A stretch of 64,000 nt of DNA from Utricularia gibba (lineage: Eukaryota; Streptophyta; Magnoliopsida; Lamiales; Lentibulariaceae), in contig CM007989.1 in the NCBI GenBank assembly GCA_002189035.1, positions 8,103,501-8,167,500 of the forward strand. Reading direction: 5' to 3'. Position 1 is the stretch's first letter, and every line of letters begins with the position of its first letter. The notes below the pieces were generated by a model, which did no database searches, was not told the origin of the DNA, and saw only the letters and a list, made by a program, of their open reading frames with translations. The translations under genes and the position numbers were made by a program. Shown piece after piece: positions 51,937-63,970 of the stretch.

Positions 51937-54649
51937 ATGTCTGGTCGAGAAGGTGGCTATGTGGTTCCATTAGGCGTTAATAATGATGTCACAGGATTCA
52001 CAAAAAAGGGCGGTGATTCAAGAAGCTGGATTACTATTGATTCTTCAGGCCAAGAGAGGTTGCTAGATGTAAATAAGTATGCCATTATGCACCGTGTGCA
52101 TATACATGCACGTGATCTTAGAATCCTCGACCCTTTTCTATCGTACCCCTCCACCATCCTTGGACGAGATAGAGCAATTGTTCTCAATTTAGAGGTTAGT
52201 TTTTTGTATTATTCATTTTTGTTGTTGTTGTTGTTTAAGTTCTTAGAGCACTTTTACTTTGCACAGTCGATTCCTGGCGCGACATTTGTCAAGGAACCTT
52301 TTTTAAGAAATATAAGAGTTATTTTGAACCAAGTTTACATTTCTACATGGTTATATCCAGATTTGCTCACCCTCCTTAAGGTTCTCAAATTCCCTTTTTT
52401 TTGTTGTTTTTGTTCCCATGCAGCATATAAAGGCTATTGTCACAGCTCATGAGGTCAGTTAATGCCTAATTATGTTCTTATATATTGCAGGTGAGTTTGT
52501 TCTGTAATCTTGTTGTAGCATTGCTGATATGCTTGAGTTATTGGTGAAGAAGATAACTCTGAATTTCCTTTTTCCTATGGTCCAATAGTTGTTTTAAAAT
52601 TCTTGGATGACTTGCATGACATCAAGAATGTTACTATTACATTCCTTAACTTGCAGTCCCTTCTTTTAGTACTGAGAATGATTAAGGTTGTTGTTTTCGG
52701 TACGTTATCTGGTTTTACATTATTGAAAATACAGTTTTCAGCCTGCTGTACCAGAATATTTCTTTCACTTGTATTTTCCATGTGTAGATTATTTGAAGGG
52801 CACAGTACTTTAGTTCTTGTTTCTTCTCGTTTCTGGATGGAATGTTGAAATTGTGCAATGCTACATATTATCATACACTAGAACATGAAAGCAGTGCTGG
52901 TTTAACAGGTGTTACTAAGAGATCCGTTTGATGATGATGTCATTCCTGTAGTCGAGGACCTTCGAAGACGGTTGAAACCACTGTTGAACCATGAAAATAG
53001 CTCAGATAGCAATTTCACTTTGCACAATGATGCTGATGCAGCAGAAGAAGGTGGTATTCCTTTGACTTCTTATCTTCCATGCATGTTGTGGAGATCACTC
53101 TGCAGTTCTGGGACCACCCCTTAACTACAATGCTTGCTGTAACCTTAGTTTCATATGCATATCCTAATTGTTTTGAAAAAACATCTATCGTGCAAACAGA
53201 TTCTCCATTTGAATTTCGGGCCCTTGAGATAGCTCTGGAAGCAATTTGCAGTTATTTATCTGCCCGCACAACAGAACTAGAGTCAGCTGTTTACCCAGCT
53301 CTAGATATGCTCACATCAAGGGTTCATTTTTTTTAGATCTATACACGAAATTTATCAACTCTTGTGGGGTGTTAATGATTTTTTCTTCTTCTCTTGTGCA
53401 GGTCAGTAGCCGTAATTTAGATCGTATCCGAAAATTAAAGAGTCAAATGACAAGGTTAACTGCCCGTGTGCAAAAGGTGCTGATACTCTCCAGTTATGAC
53501 ATGGCTGTTAGTTTATCAAATTATGGATTCAGGAGGCTTTTTCCTCTATGTTTCATCTTGAGACCTCACATGTTTTCCCAAGCTAGATTCTATGTTGATA
53601 AAATCTAACCATGCAGAGTCTGCCCATAGACTTTCTTGATACCAGGAGCATCATATCCTTATGGCTAGTTACAGGTTTGTTGTGGTCATAGTTGTTTTAT
53701 CTCATCACCTTGATGCAGGTAAGAGATGAGTTAGAGCAGCTTTTGGATGATGACGATGACATGGCAGACCTTTACTTGTCCAGGAAAATTCCTGGCGCAT
53801 CACCTTTGAGTACGACAGGTGCTGCTAAATGGTCTCTTTCTTCACCTAATACTGCATCTAAGATATCCCGAGCTAGCCGGGCAAGTGTGACAGCAGGTCA
53901 TGAGGGTGAAAATGATGTTGAGGAACTTGAGATGCTGCTTGAGGTACAATGAATCCTATCAGATGTTTTCAAAGAAAAAGGAAAATGCATTGAGTAGTTT
54001 CTTTGCAGGCTTATTTCATGCAAATAGATGGCACACTCAACAAACTGAATACGGTATGTGAATCATGATCCTTGATTCCCAGAAGCATATAGCCTTCAAA
54101 CCTGCATACCATGTCCTGATTTCACTGATTTTGCATCTTCCAGCTTCGAGAATACATTGATAACACTGAAGATTACATCAACATTCAGGTACGTAAGTCG
54201 AGATACTCTGGTTAAAGTTCTAGCATTTTCATAACTGACAACCTGATCCATAACCCTGCAGCTTGACAATCACCGGAACCAGCTGATTCAGGTCTGGATC
54301 TTGCATTATCCACCCTCTTTCTACATATCATTGAGTAGGATGGGATGCTGAACGCCCTCTCTCTCTGCAGTTAGAGCTGATTCTCAGCGCTGCAACCTTG
54401 AGTTTATCGGTGTATGCATTGGTGGCTGGAATTTTTGGCATGAATATTCCGTATACTTGGAACGATGACCATGCGTACATTTTCAAATGGGTGAGCCAGA
54501 GTCCATCTCTTTCTGATCTTTCATCAAAACACTGGAGCTAATTTTCCAGGATTTCTGCTCAGGTCGTCATCCTTACAGGAGGTGTCTGCTTGCTCGTTTT
54601 TTCCCTCATCCTGATCTGGGCTCGGCAAAAGAAACTCATTGGCGCATGA
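51937..54649 (+). CDS. Magnesium transporter, CorA/MRS2/MGT family (MRS2-7/MRS2-2 type)
   Basis: Exons: 51937-52194, 52424-52453, 52909-53050, 53200-53321, 53402-53476, 53719-53943, 54009-54053, 54144-54188, 54262-54291, 54371-54490, 54563-54649; 392 residues, all in phase. These proteins form pentameric Mg channels in plasma or internal membranes. A soluble helical domain contains ARDLRILDP and [17 protein letters not shown] near 60-85, [35 protein letters not shown] and [16 protein letters not shown]. Two C-terminal membrane helices follow (about 327-346 and 364-385), with the invariant Mg-selective GMN at 347-349. [10 protein letters not shown] and the total length fit the Arabidopsis MRS2-7/MRS2-2 group. 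Whether it is plasma-membrane or ER located cannot be read from the sequence. Confidence 0.93.
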
Positions 54650-54724
54650 ATTACTGAGGCTGAGGCAGCTTGAGTCTTCTAGTTTCTTTTTCCTTCTGTT
54701 TCACCTTTTCCACTTGTTGATGCA

Positions 54725-54730
54725 AATAAA
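54725..54730 (+). terminator. Candidate poly(A) signal of MRS2
   Basis: AATAAA 76 bp after the stop codon. Confidence 0.4.
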
Positions 54731-55136
54731 ACTAGCTGCATCGTTAGTTCCCCCTCCGCCGCTTCTGTTCAGTGTACGTGATACTGATGGGTGTACGTTA
54801 ATACTAGTTTCGTACATCTTGCTTTCATGTGTATTCATCGCCACCGCCGCACCGGTAACACGAAAAGCTGCCGGCGTAGTTCAGCACCGCGCCGGAATAT
54901 TCCATGGAATAGTTCAACTCAAATTCTGTCCAAGCTACGCAAACATTAGAAAGTACTATATTACCCCCCTTATAGAGATATTAAAGCTTTATTTATTTAT
55001 TTATTTGTTCACCTGAGAAAATAGAGGGAATCCATCTGAAGCTAGGGATTCATTTTCTTGCCTCTCTGGGTTGCCGAGTGCCCGGAATCTTCGACTGGCT
55101 AAATTTTTGGGCTTTTGAGGTAATTGGTAGGGGGAA
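54731..55136. other. Spacer between MRS2 and the Alba gene
   Basis: A short spacer with the MRS2 3' UTR, a TTTA run at about 54988-55007, and the Alba leader. No other gene. Confidence 0.4.
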
Positions 55137-56389
55137 ATGGAGGAAATCACTGAGGGGGTGGCGAATGTCAACATCTCCGGAGATTCACAGAGAAACAGAA
55201 TCCAGGTTTCCAATACCAAGAAGCCTCTATTCTTCTACGTTAATCTCTCCAAGGTATCGTTTTTTTTTTATTCTGAGTGTTTGCCTTATTCCCTTTGTGC
55301 ACAATTAGTTTCGGAAACAGTGTATTGTGAAGTGCATAAGGGTTTGAATCAGACAATGAATTGGGAACTGATATCTGGATACATTGGAAATGGCAGAGGT
55401 ATATGCAGCAGCATAATGAGGTGGAGCTTTCCGCCCTTGGAATGGGTACGTACATGTTTTATTCTAGGGTTGTGTGTCGTCCCTAATCCCTATAGGTAAA
55501 TTTGGATTATTTGCGAGGTTAATTGTTTTTCCAGAAGTAGTTTTTTGTTCGGCTCTCTGGTTGTGGGAAACTTTTAAATGATGAAAAAAAAACATTGAAT
55601 TGAGTGCATTTTGAATAGCTTTGTAAGTTTCCCCTATACTGCGGTAGTAGCTTAATGTTCGATTAATATGACGATATAGCTTAATCTTGATGGAAGTGTA
55701 TGAGAGTTTCGCTTTGCTTATTGCTGTCTAGGAAAGCCTAGTTCTTGGCTGAATGCCGAGAGTCCAAAGTGGGAAAAGCTTGTTTGCTACTGTATTATTT
55801 TTGTGTCTGAATTGAATCGAGTTCTCAATCATCCTGAGGCATTTTTATGTACATTTTTATTGCTTATTTCTGATGCTTTTCGTTATGTTACTGGTATAGC
55901 TATTTCTACCGTTGTGAGTATTGCTGAGATCTTGAAGAATAATGGGTTTGCCGTCGAGAAGAGTAATGCTCTCTTCCTTCACTCTCATTCTTATTATACA
56001 AACAGTGAAAACGCTAAGTAATTAGATGGTGCATCCTGTATACTTACAGTAAAAACATTGCGATATTGCAGAAATTATGACCTCAACTGTTGAAATCAGA
56101 GATGGGCCCAGAGGAAGACCCATCTCAAAAGCCAAAGTAAGTTTTTCAGTGAATATCCTCCATAAACTGTTTCTTTTGTTCTATTTCTATTCTGCTTGCT
56201 CCTCTTGAGTTATCGATCCATTAGGCATTCGTTCCGTATATTACACCAACCGTGCCGTATTGCCTATCACCTTACTATGGCCTTATCATTTACTAGATTG
56301 AGATTGTGCTTGGGAAGACTGAGAAGTTCGATGAACTTATGGCTGCCGCTGCAGAGGAGAGGCCTGGAAATGATGATGAGCAGAGCTAG
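55137..56389 (+). CDS. Alba-domain DNA/RNA-binding protein
   Basis: Exons: 55137-55253, 55397-55445, 55900-55962, 56072-56136, 56297-56389; 128 residues. A single Alba domain fills the protein. Blocks in order are NRIQVSNTKKPLFFYVNLSK (residues 20-39), RYMQQHNEVELSALGMAIST, VVSIAEILKNNGFAVEKKIM, RDGPRGRPISKAKIEIVLGK and an acidic tail. Small plant Alba proteins bind RNA or RNA-DNA hybrids, and Arabidopsis members stabilise R-loops or mRNAs. The closest relative I recall is At2g34160. Exon 3 ends inside a codon (A|AA) that restores the Lys pair before IMTSTV. Confidence 0.9.
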
Positions 56390-57198
56390 AACTCTTCCTC
56401 ATCTCATTGTTTTTATGTTCTTTTCGAGTCTAAAGTCAGTTTTGTTATTGTCGGAGTTTGCTGCATGGTAAAGATCCTTTACCGTACATTTTCATGTTGA
56501 ACCAATATGAACTCAAATCTAGTGTCAGATGGGAAGATTATGCTTAGCAGACTAGATTTCAAATTATTTCTTTCTTACCCAGACAAGTATTGACGATTAT
56601 ACAAGTTGTCTCGCTCTCTACACACGTTTATTGTGTTCTAGTTCTGAAATTTTAATCAAATGTCCGTGTAGAGCTTATTTTTTCAGCATGCTTTGATGAC
56701 AGAAGTGGAAGAGACAGACTCTTCATCTTAGATGCTTTTTCACATTTTCAATGTCTTGTTTTTCTTACATTGAATCTCGCTCAAGGAATCCAAGTTTGCT
56801 TTTTGCTAGAGATTTCCAACTCAAAATTTAATTTTTAGATTTCCCAAAATCTAGTCTTCTACTTACCTTGACACGTGACACGATCTACTAAATCCATTAA
56901 TAATTCAGACACGAAATCGAAACTATGAACTAGAGAAAGGGGTACTTTTGTAATTTGAGGAATCCAGTTGAGCCAGAGGCCAATGCTTGGAAGGAAAGAG
57001 GCAGAGCAGCTGCCATTCAGGAGGTCATTTGTGTGGATAAGAATAAATAGTGATCGTCCTTTTGGAGTCAGGCGACTTGTATGGGGAAGATGGTGATGAA
57101 TTGAAATTGGATCGTGTACGGGAAATCCAGCGCCAACTTTCATCGGTTTTGACCCCCAATTTTGTTCTTTATTTACACTCTTCTTGCTTGCACTCAAC
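56390..57198. other. Intergenic region between Alba and HO1
   Basis: 3' UTR of Alba up to about 56600, then AT-rich DNA. The HO1 promoter is upstream of about 57150. No further gene is seen. Confidence 0.4.
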
Positions 57199-57243
57199 AT
57201 GAGTTTCAGTTTCGCCCGTTTCCTTTCCCTAGAGCGAAGCTAG
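57199..57243 (+). other. Upstream ORF of 14 codons before HO1
   Basis: ATG at 57199 to TAG at 57241-57243, in a different frame, 32 bp before the HO1 start. It matters only if transcription starts upstream of it. Confidence 0.35.
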
Positions 57244-57275
57244 TGTTTCAAGGTCCAGTTTTTATAGTTGAAGAA

Positions 57276-58829
57276 ATGGCTTCTCTACCTCCCACTTCGA
57301 GTCCCTTCACCCTTTCGACGGAGCGTCAATTGTCGCCCTTGAAAGTGCATAAAAGCCTCACCTTTCCATCACCCATGTCGACTTTCTCCCCAAGGAAACT
57401 GAGGATGGTTGTGGTTTCTGCAACTACTGCTGCTGATAAGCCCAAGAAGAGGTATCCTGGTGAGGCGAAGGGTTTTGTGGAGGAGATGAGGTTTGTAGCC
57501 ATGAACTTGCACACAAAAGATCAAGCCAAGGAAGGGAAGAAGGAAACTGTGGGGCAGCCCTTTGCTAAGTGGGAGCCAAGTATCGAAGGGTACTTGAAGT
57601 TTTTAGTGGATAGTGAATTGGTCTATGATACTCTTGAGAGAATTGTTGACATGTCCCCTGAATGTGAGTAGCTATACCCAATTTTTCCATCTATGCTTTT
57701 ATGTACTTTGGATGTATTGTCCTGCATGCGTAGATGGCTATGACCTTTGATCCTGCACTTATAGGCTATTACATGTGACATTTGGTAGGGTAGTACTCTT
57801 TCCGGAGTGCCCCTTTTCTTTTGTGATTTTATAATCGCTGCTCCAAGTTCTGGGACATTAGTCTCAGGCGGTGAGGTGAAAACAAGAGAAGGTCTAGACA
57901 TAAGTTTCTCTTTATCTAACTTCAAATCATTGTATTAAGTCTTAGTTAACTGTTTTTTTTTTTTTTTTTCTTGTGGAATTCCTTCATGGCATGATTAGTC
58001 TAGCCTCATTGAACTCCATGCTACAGATGCTGAGTTTCGGAGCACGGGTCTTGAGAGATCAGAAGCCCTGGTTAAGGACTTGGAATGGTTTAGCCAGAAG
58101 GGTCATGGCATTCCTGAACCATCTCAAGCCTCCATTGACTATGCACAGTACCTTAAGGAGTTATCTGAGAATGATTCTCCAGCCTTTGTCTGTCATTTTT
58201 ACAACACATATTTTGCTCACTCTGCTGGTGGCCGGATGATTGGTAGAAAGGTAATTTTGTATGATTCAGACCTCTCATTCTTGTGAGCATGCATACATAC
58301 AAGTTATACACCCTGTTGAGTCTTCCTTTTTTGCATACTGTTGCAACATACGTAGACACTCATTGAAGCAATTAGTTGCAGTGAGTGAGCCAGTTTTTGA
58401 TGGATGTTGGGAACCTTCGTGTAGTCTGTCAAATGAGATTACCTCTGTTCCCTTGATGGGATTAGGAATGATTCAAGTCTTTGGATGCTAAAAGAAAAGC
58501 AGAATAAACAAAAGTATTGGATTATTTGTGTTGTTGACATGTACCAGGTGGCTGAGAAGCTCTTAAGTGGCAAAGAACTAGAGTTCTACAAATGGGAAGG
58601 TGATCTCTCCCAACTCCTGCAACAAGTTCGTGATAAGTTGAATCGGGTGGCTGAAGTACGAACTTCATTTCTATTCCTCCAAAACTTTCCATTCAGATGT
58701 GTTTGGTGTTTTAACAGATTGTACTGTGTGATACAGGGGTGGACCAGAGAGGAGAAGGACCACTGCTTGGAAGAAACTGAGAAATCCTTCATGTTTTCTG
58801 GGCAGATTCTTCGATTGATATTGTCCTAA
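57276..58829 (+). CDS. HO1: Heme oxygenase 1, plastid
   Basis: Exons: 57276-57663, 58027-58250, 58548-58655, 58737-58829; 270 residues. The enzyme opens heme to biliverdin IXalpha, CO and iron in plastids, the first step to the phytochrome chromophore. A Ser/Thr-rich transit peptide covers about residues 1-50. The catalytic domain has [20 protein letters not shown] with the proximal heme ligand His79, [40 protein letters not shown] (distal helix glycines) and the end [19 protein letters not shown]. It is an HO1/HY1-type (active) member: the heme-ligand His, absent in HO2, is present. Exon 1 ends in T|GTGAGT and joins AT to give Tyr. It stands tail to tail with PERK, with 162 bp between the stops. 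Confidence 0.95.
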
Positions 58830-58991
58830 ACACATGTAACTGCTATCTCCGTATCCAAAATAAATTCCATTGCCACGCACATTAGCAGCACAATCTAGAA
58901 ACCAACCATCTCAGAGTGATTAATCAAAGTAAGAAACCATTCATTGTGTAGACGTTTTGGAACAGTAATAAAAGAATCAATCAGCCATCAA

Positions 58992-61869
58992 TCAGTTAGC
59001 TGCCTTCTCCGTTCGCTTCCCCTCGCTGCTGGATCCAGACGGGTTCAGACCGTACTCGCTCGTCGGATTGCTGTACTGATCACTGCTTCCATATTCATGG
59101 CTTCCCAACGCCACCCTCCTGAACTTCTGCAAGTCTTCGTTGTATTGGGGGGCATCATAGTCTGAGCTTCCGTACGAACTGTACAAGGTGCTCTGACCCG
59201 GACGGATTCCTTCGTTCAGTGCGGATAGGGAGACGTCGCCTTCTAAGGCTCTCACAACCTGTGCAGAAAAACAGTGTCAGGGAACTGTCTTCTCCGATGG
59301 GGAGAACACCTCAGAGGGTAATACATGATACCTGACTCAGCCGCGGCCGCCTCCTTGCTGAGTGCCGGACACAGGCAGCTGCACAAGCCACCATGCGGGC
59401 CATCTCGTTGTGGTTGTAGTTGTTTCCTAGACGTTGATAAGCGAGAGCATCGAAGTTCCCTTCATCAAGTGCTCGTGTAAGCAAAGGCCTAGCCTGCAGA
59501 ACAGATGCATTCCCTTCTCAACAAACCAGTGGAAGAGTTTGTAGTACGTAGAGAATCATCAAAAAGGTTATGGACACGGAAACACACCCAATCCACTAAG
59601 CTATCATCCATGTAAGACTGAGTCGAGTCGACGGGGCGACGGCCAGTAATCAACTCGAGAAGCACCACACCGAATGAGAACACATCGGACTTATCCGTCA
59701 GTTTCCCAGAAGATGCATACTCAGGAGCTAAATATCTAAGTAACAAACGAACATTGAGAAACATGTGCATCCAAGAACTTGAGCTAAGAAATATTGAAGC
59801 AGGTATATCGAACACAAATTCCTCACCCAAAAGTTCCCATCACTCGGGTAGATATGTGAGTATTTAAATCAGAAGAAGATTTTGCCAGTCCAAAATCTGC
59901 AACCTGAGGAAATAAATGATGCTTGATGGTATCGTAGAAGACACAAAGACATGCATCAGACATGCAACCTCGGTGGAAACCTCACCTTGGCTTCAAAGTT
60001 GAAGTCTAAAAGGATGTTAGATGCCTTGATATCTCTATGAATGATTTTTGGATGGCCTGCTCACCAACGACAAATGCAAAACTGAGTTTGGATATAGCAT
60101 GGCATCACTACTAAATATAACCAGTGTGGACATACAATCTTCATGCAGATAAGCGAGTCCTCTTGCAGAACCTAGAGCAATCTTCACTCGTGTTGGCCAA
60201 TCCATTGCAGGTCTTCCCTTTCCTGCAAAAGAGTACCATGTTAGATGCTTCTGATCTTCGGATCCTCCTAAAGAACCAGGTATCTTCATTTTTAGCAGTG
60301 GATTAAACAAAAAAGGACAAGTGAACTGAGCACTAACCATGCAGATGGAATTCCAGCGTGTTGTTCGGAACAAACTCATATACAAGCATTCTCTGGCTTC
60401 CCGAGATGCAATATCCAACTAGTGATACAAGATGCCTATGGTGCACTCTGCTGATGATCTCAACCTCGGCCTGGAACTCACGTTCCCCTTGTCCACTTCC
60501 AGCTTTTAGTTGCTTAACTGCAACCACTTCACCATTTGGAAGCATTCCCTTGTGTACATATCCAAAACCACCTTGCCCGAGGAGGTTTGCATTTGAAAAT
60601 CCATCTGTAGCCACTTCGAGTTCTTCATATGTGAATGTACTCTTTGAAAAGCCTAAAGCCATGCCGGGTGATGGTGGTGGGGGTGGCAGACGGCCTTCCA
60701 CCCCAGAGTAATTTGAAGCAGAACCTCCACTGCTGTTCAAGAAGGGAGGAGGGGGAGGAGAAATCTGGGATGAGGCGGCCTTGATGCCCCTCCAGGTGGG
60801 GGAGATAACTTAGGAGGAGCCATCACCATGTGATCAGGTGGCTGTGGCACGTTATGCTGCCAATTTTGTACTGGAGCACCATATGACTCAACTGGAAGAC
60901 ACAGAAAAAACATAAAATACATCTTGCTCTAACAATTTTTTGGAAAAAAAGATCACACCAATCAGAAAATTGACGGTTCCTTTTAAATTTCTAGCGTTAA
61001 TGGCCTAGTGAATCAAAAGAAGTTCCTTTTTTTCATCCTCCAAGTTTTCTCGAACAGCTAATCACATGAGTCCCCTTCTCCTCCTAGAATCGCTAATGCA
61101 CATAACATCTCAAGTTAAAAAAATGAATCTTTTTCAATATGTAAACCATACTTAACACTCCATCAGAGAACAAAAATTCAGAAAACGGGAGATCAGCTTA
61201 TAATGTAGAAGAATAGAATCAACCAATATGATCAAAGACAGGATTTCGAGTTTAAATCTAGTTAAAATCGGAACCTTTAGGCCCAGGTGGTGGAGGGGTG
61301 ATGTAGTACTCTGATGCTGGTCTTTTTCGCTTCTTCTTGCAGCAAAGAAAAAACACTGTCAAAATTAGCAGAATTGCAACACCTCCGACGGCTACACCCA
61401 CCACCAACCCCGTCGATATTCCTGAGGAATCGCCAGAGGAAGTTGGGGATCCTCTAGTTCCAGATGGCGACGGAGGAGAAACAGTTCTCGTTGGCGACGG
61501 CGGCGAGCCCCTACCGGAGGGCGTTCTAGGGGCAGGCGGCGACCCACCTCCAGAAGAATGTGTAGGGGGCGGAGGAACAACGGATCCAGACGGAGGGATA
61601 GCGCTCGGAGGGGACGAGGAATTGACTGGAGGCGGAGCCGGAGACGGGGGAGAAGGCAATGGAGGCGCCGGCGGAGATACTACAACTGATGGAGGCGGAG
61701 AAGACTCCGGCGGAGGGGCACCAGTTGGAGGGGCAGAGTTCGCCGCAGGCGGCGCGGCCAGCGGCGGAAGCACGACCCCCGGAGCAGGCGGCGTGGAGGC
61801 TACAGGTGGAGGAGCAGTATTATTGGCAGCCGGCAATGGTGGGGACGCTACCGGCGCCGGCGATGACAT
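58992..61869 (-). CDS. Proline-rich extensin-like receptor kinase (PERK), one frame break
   Basis: Exons in transcript order: 61275-61869, 60338-60891, 60136-60222, 59986-60056, 59827-59903, 59588-59735, 59332-59493, 58992-59258; about 653 residues once bridged. A Pro/Ser-rich extracellular part (1-150) contacts pectin in known members; there is no classical signal peptide, as usual for PERKs. A transmembrane helix spans about 153-176, followed by a basic stop-transfer CCKKKRKR. The kinase domain has [29 protein letters not shown] and DFGLAK. Exon 2 breaks between 60740 and 60790. The first frame runs GGASRPPHP and then stops, and the second carries [14 protein letters not shown]. One more C in CATCCCAG (60767-60769) gives [12 protein letters not shown], the likely original. 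The exon lengths fit exactly one lost base. The gene would otherwise be called as two pieces. Confidence 0.9.
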
Positions 61870-62273
61870 TCTCCAGAACCCTTGCACTATCAGACCAAAT
61901 TGGGAGTACTGAGTTTTCCAGAAGCCGCCGAAAATTCTCACTTTACACCTCCGACGGAGAGAGAGAAATGACGAAGCAATGGGATGGAAAGCACTCCTTT
62001 TTTCCTTCACACCAATTTAAAAAATAAAAAATTTATCTTCTAAATTCTATTAAAATTAAGAATATCCACCTGCACCAACCCTAGAGGATTACCCCCCACG
62101 CGTAATTAGGCTGTAAATGAGGGGGGGATTAAATCAAATAGACTTCCCTACAATTTAATACCATTTCTTAATACGCACGTGACGCTGTCGTAGGAAGCAT
62201 GTGCGGGGCCAGAAATGAAATTATTCGTAACCACAGGGGAGAAAGTATAAATAATTAGTTTAAAATTTACTAC
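61870..62273. other. PERK promoter region and 3' flank of the NHL-type gene
   Basis: 61870-62010 continues the PERK frame upstream without family features and is taken as leader. The rest is AT-rich with no gene. Confidence 0.4.
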
Positions 62274-63247
62274 CTATGCGTAGTGGCAGGAGCTGCCCAG
62301 AAATTTAACGTGTCGACCGAGTCGGGGATCAACGAAGAACGTGCACGCGACGCGCCGCCTGTGTTTGGCCCTGAGCAAGCTTCCCAATATATTCCCACAT
62401 GATTCGATCTCAAGTTGCAGCTCCATCGGAATGCCGCGATTCCGGTCGAGGGGCTCTGTGACTGCCCCGTAGAGCGGGACCCCTTTCCCTACGAAGGTCA
62501 CCCACGACCTCCGCTCGCTCTTCCTCGGCTGGTAGTATCTGTGCATCTGCACAGAAAACTGCAATTCGGTGTTGCTGGAATGGGAAAAGGAGAGGAATTC
62601 TTCGTTAAACCTGGCCGTTTGCTATGGTGACTTGGGAGAAGAGGAGGTTGGCGTACGGACTGCTCACGTGAATCCCGTAAAACGTCGCCGTATTGGACAC
62701 GGTGAGGTTCGCCGAGCAGTTCACCCAAATCAGCCATGTCGGGACTCCCGATCGATCAGACCCCCGCCCCATGTCTATTCTGTTCATCACCAGGCTCTGC
62801 GGAAGCGCCAGAGCCACCAACACATTACCCATACATTGCAGAGACAGGATCGATCACCAGATGGAATGCCGAGGATGGTACCTTGAGGGAGACGCGAGGT
62901 TTGAAAGGCATAGCGGCGGCCCAGAGGACGACGAAGGCCGCGAGAACAGTGAGGACGAGAGTCAATACAATGTACAGAAACCGGGCCGATCGAATCGAAT
63001 ACGCATCGTCCTGCGCCTCCTCCGCGACGATCTCGCAGTAGTGCTTGTTCCATCGGGCGCGACGGTGGTCGGAGAGGCGGGTGAAGTTGGTGGACGCCGG
63101 CGAACTACGCGGAACCGAAGGAGAGTCGGAAGGACTGCTGCTGCGATCGGAGGAGACCTTGTCGTCGCTCTCGTCCTGGGAGTTTGAGTCGCGCGACGGA
63201 CTCTCCACGTAGTAGTTCTTGGGAGACGAGGAGGCGTCGGATTCCAT
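62274..63247 (-). CDS. LEA-2/NHL-type single-pass membrane protein
   Basis: Exons in transcript order: 62882-63247, 62611-62796, 62274-62546; 274 residues. A Ser/Asp-rich cytosolic N terminus starts with the family signature YYVESPSRDS (12-21) and is followed by one membrane helix (about 89-112). An LEA-2-like beta domain comes next, with SDRSGVPTWL, NTATFYGIHVSSPYANLLFS, QMHRYYQPRKSERR and GKGVPLYGA. It fits the plant group of NDR1/HIN1-like proteins whose homologues contain YYVQSPSRDS. Function is not established; membrane-associated stress or defence roles are reported for relatives. Intron 2 is only 64 bp, close to the lower limit for plants. It is supported by phase and by joining ANGQ to MHRYYQPRKS. 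The frame is unbroken. Confidence 0.85.
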
Positions 63248-63885
63248 TACCGGAGTTAACACATATTTACCATGGTGATTAATTGCTAATTAAACCTCCC
63301 TCCATATAACCCTACCTGATCCAAGTATTAAGGCAAGTCGGTTAATTCGGGAGAGACGAGAAAAACTCGTTCCTACCAACTTTTTTAATACATTATATTT
63401 ATGTTCAAAATAATAATAATTTAATTTAGATTTTCTTCAATTGAACATATTTGTCTGAGGTATAATTTTTTAATTAACTTTTTATTTAATATTAGAATGA
63501 ATATTCAAAAAAATGATAATTTTTAATTTATATATATTACAAAAATCAGAATAATATAATTCATTTATAAAATTGACTATTTTTTTCAAGCAATATCTAA
63601 CATATGACCAAATTTCTAACTCATACTAAAAACATTTGTGAAATGTTATAATTCACTTTGAAAATTCAGATATTAAAACGTCAAAATTAGGAAATATTCA
63701 ATTAAAAAAGGACTGTCGAAAAAGCAGCTGCTCATAGAATGGAAGTGAATGGTTCGGAGTTGCCTGCAGAGCGCATGGCATTGCAAAGACGACAGACGAT
63801 ATTCTCAAGTGTTCAATCGCATTCAAATACGCTGCCGACGCTTGAGTTCAGTTTGAACAGCTTATTCAGGGACGGAAATGCCGGC
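63248..63885. other. AT-rich spacer between the NHL-type gene and aspartate aminotransferase
   Basis: 63380-63700 is very AT-rich. 63700-63885 is probably the 3' UTR of the following minus-strand gene. No other gene is seen. Confidence 0.45.
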
Positions 63886-63970
63886 TTACGCCACACTTGT
63901 GACAGCAGCGTGTATGGCTTCCACGAGATGCGGGATCTTCTCTGTGCTCAGACCTGCCATGCTGATTCTC
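63886..63970 (-). CDS. Aspartate aminotransferase, last exon only
   Basis: One 85-bp exon with 27 residues RISMAGLSTEK...AIHAAVTSVA and a stop; the rest of the gene lies beyond the window. The pattern RISMAGLS...PHL.EAIHAAVT is the C-terminal small domain of plant aspartate aminotransferases, best matching the plastid type as I recall it. The enzyme exchanges amino groups between aspartate and 2-oxoglutarate through PLP. A pyrimidine-rich acceptor (TTCTCCTTCTCC, then CAG at 63971-63973) precedes it, with a phase-2 junction (GG|G AGA) fitting DGRISMAG. Confidence 0.65.

Noticed and set aside
61337-61912. Plus-strand Gly-rich frame of 191 codons
   Set aside because: It is the antisense of the Pro-rich PERK exon 1; the composition is forced by the sense codons.
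62569-63187. Plus-strand Arg-rich frames over the NHL-type gene
   Set aside because: They are antisense shadows of the minus-strand exons and cross their introns without any family match.
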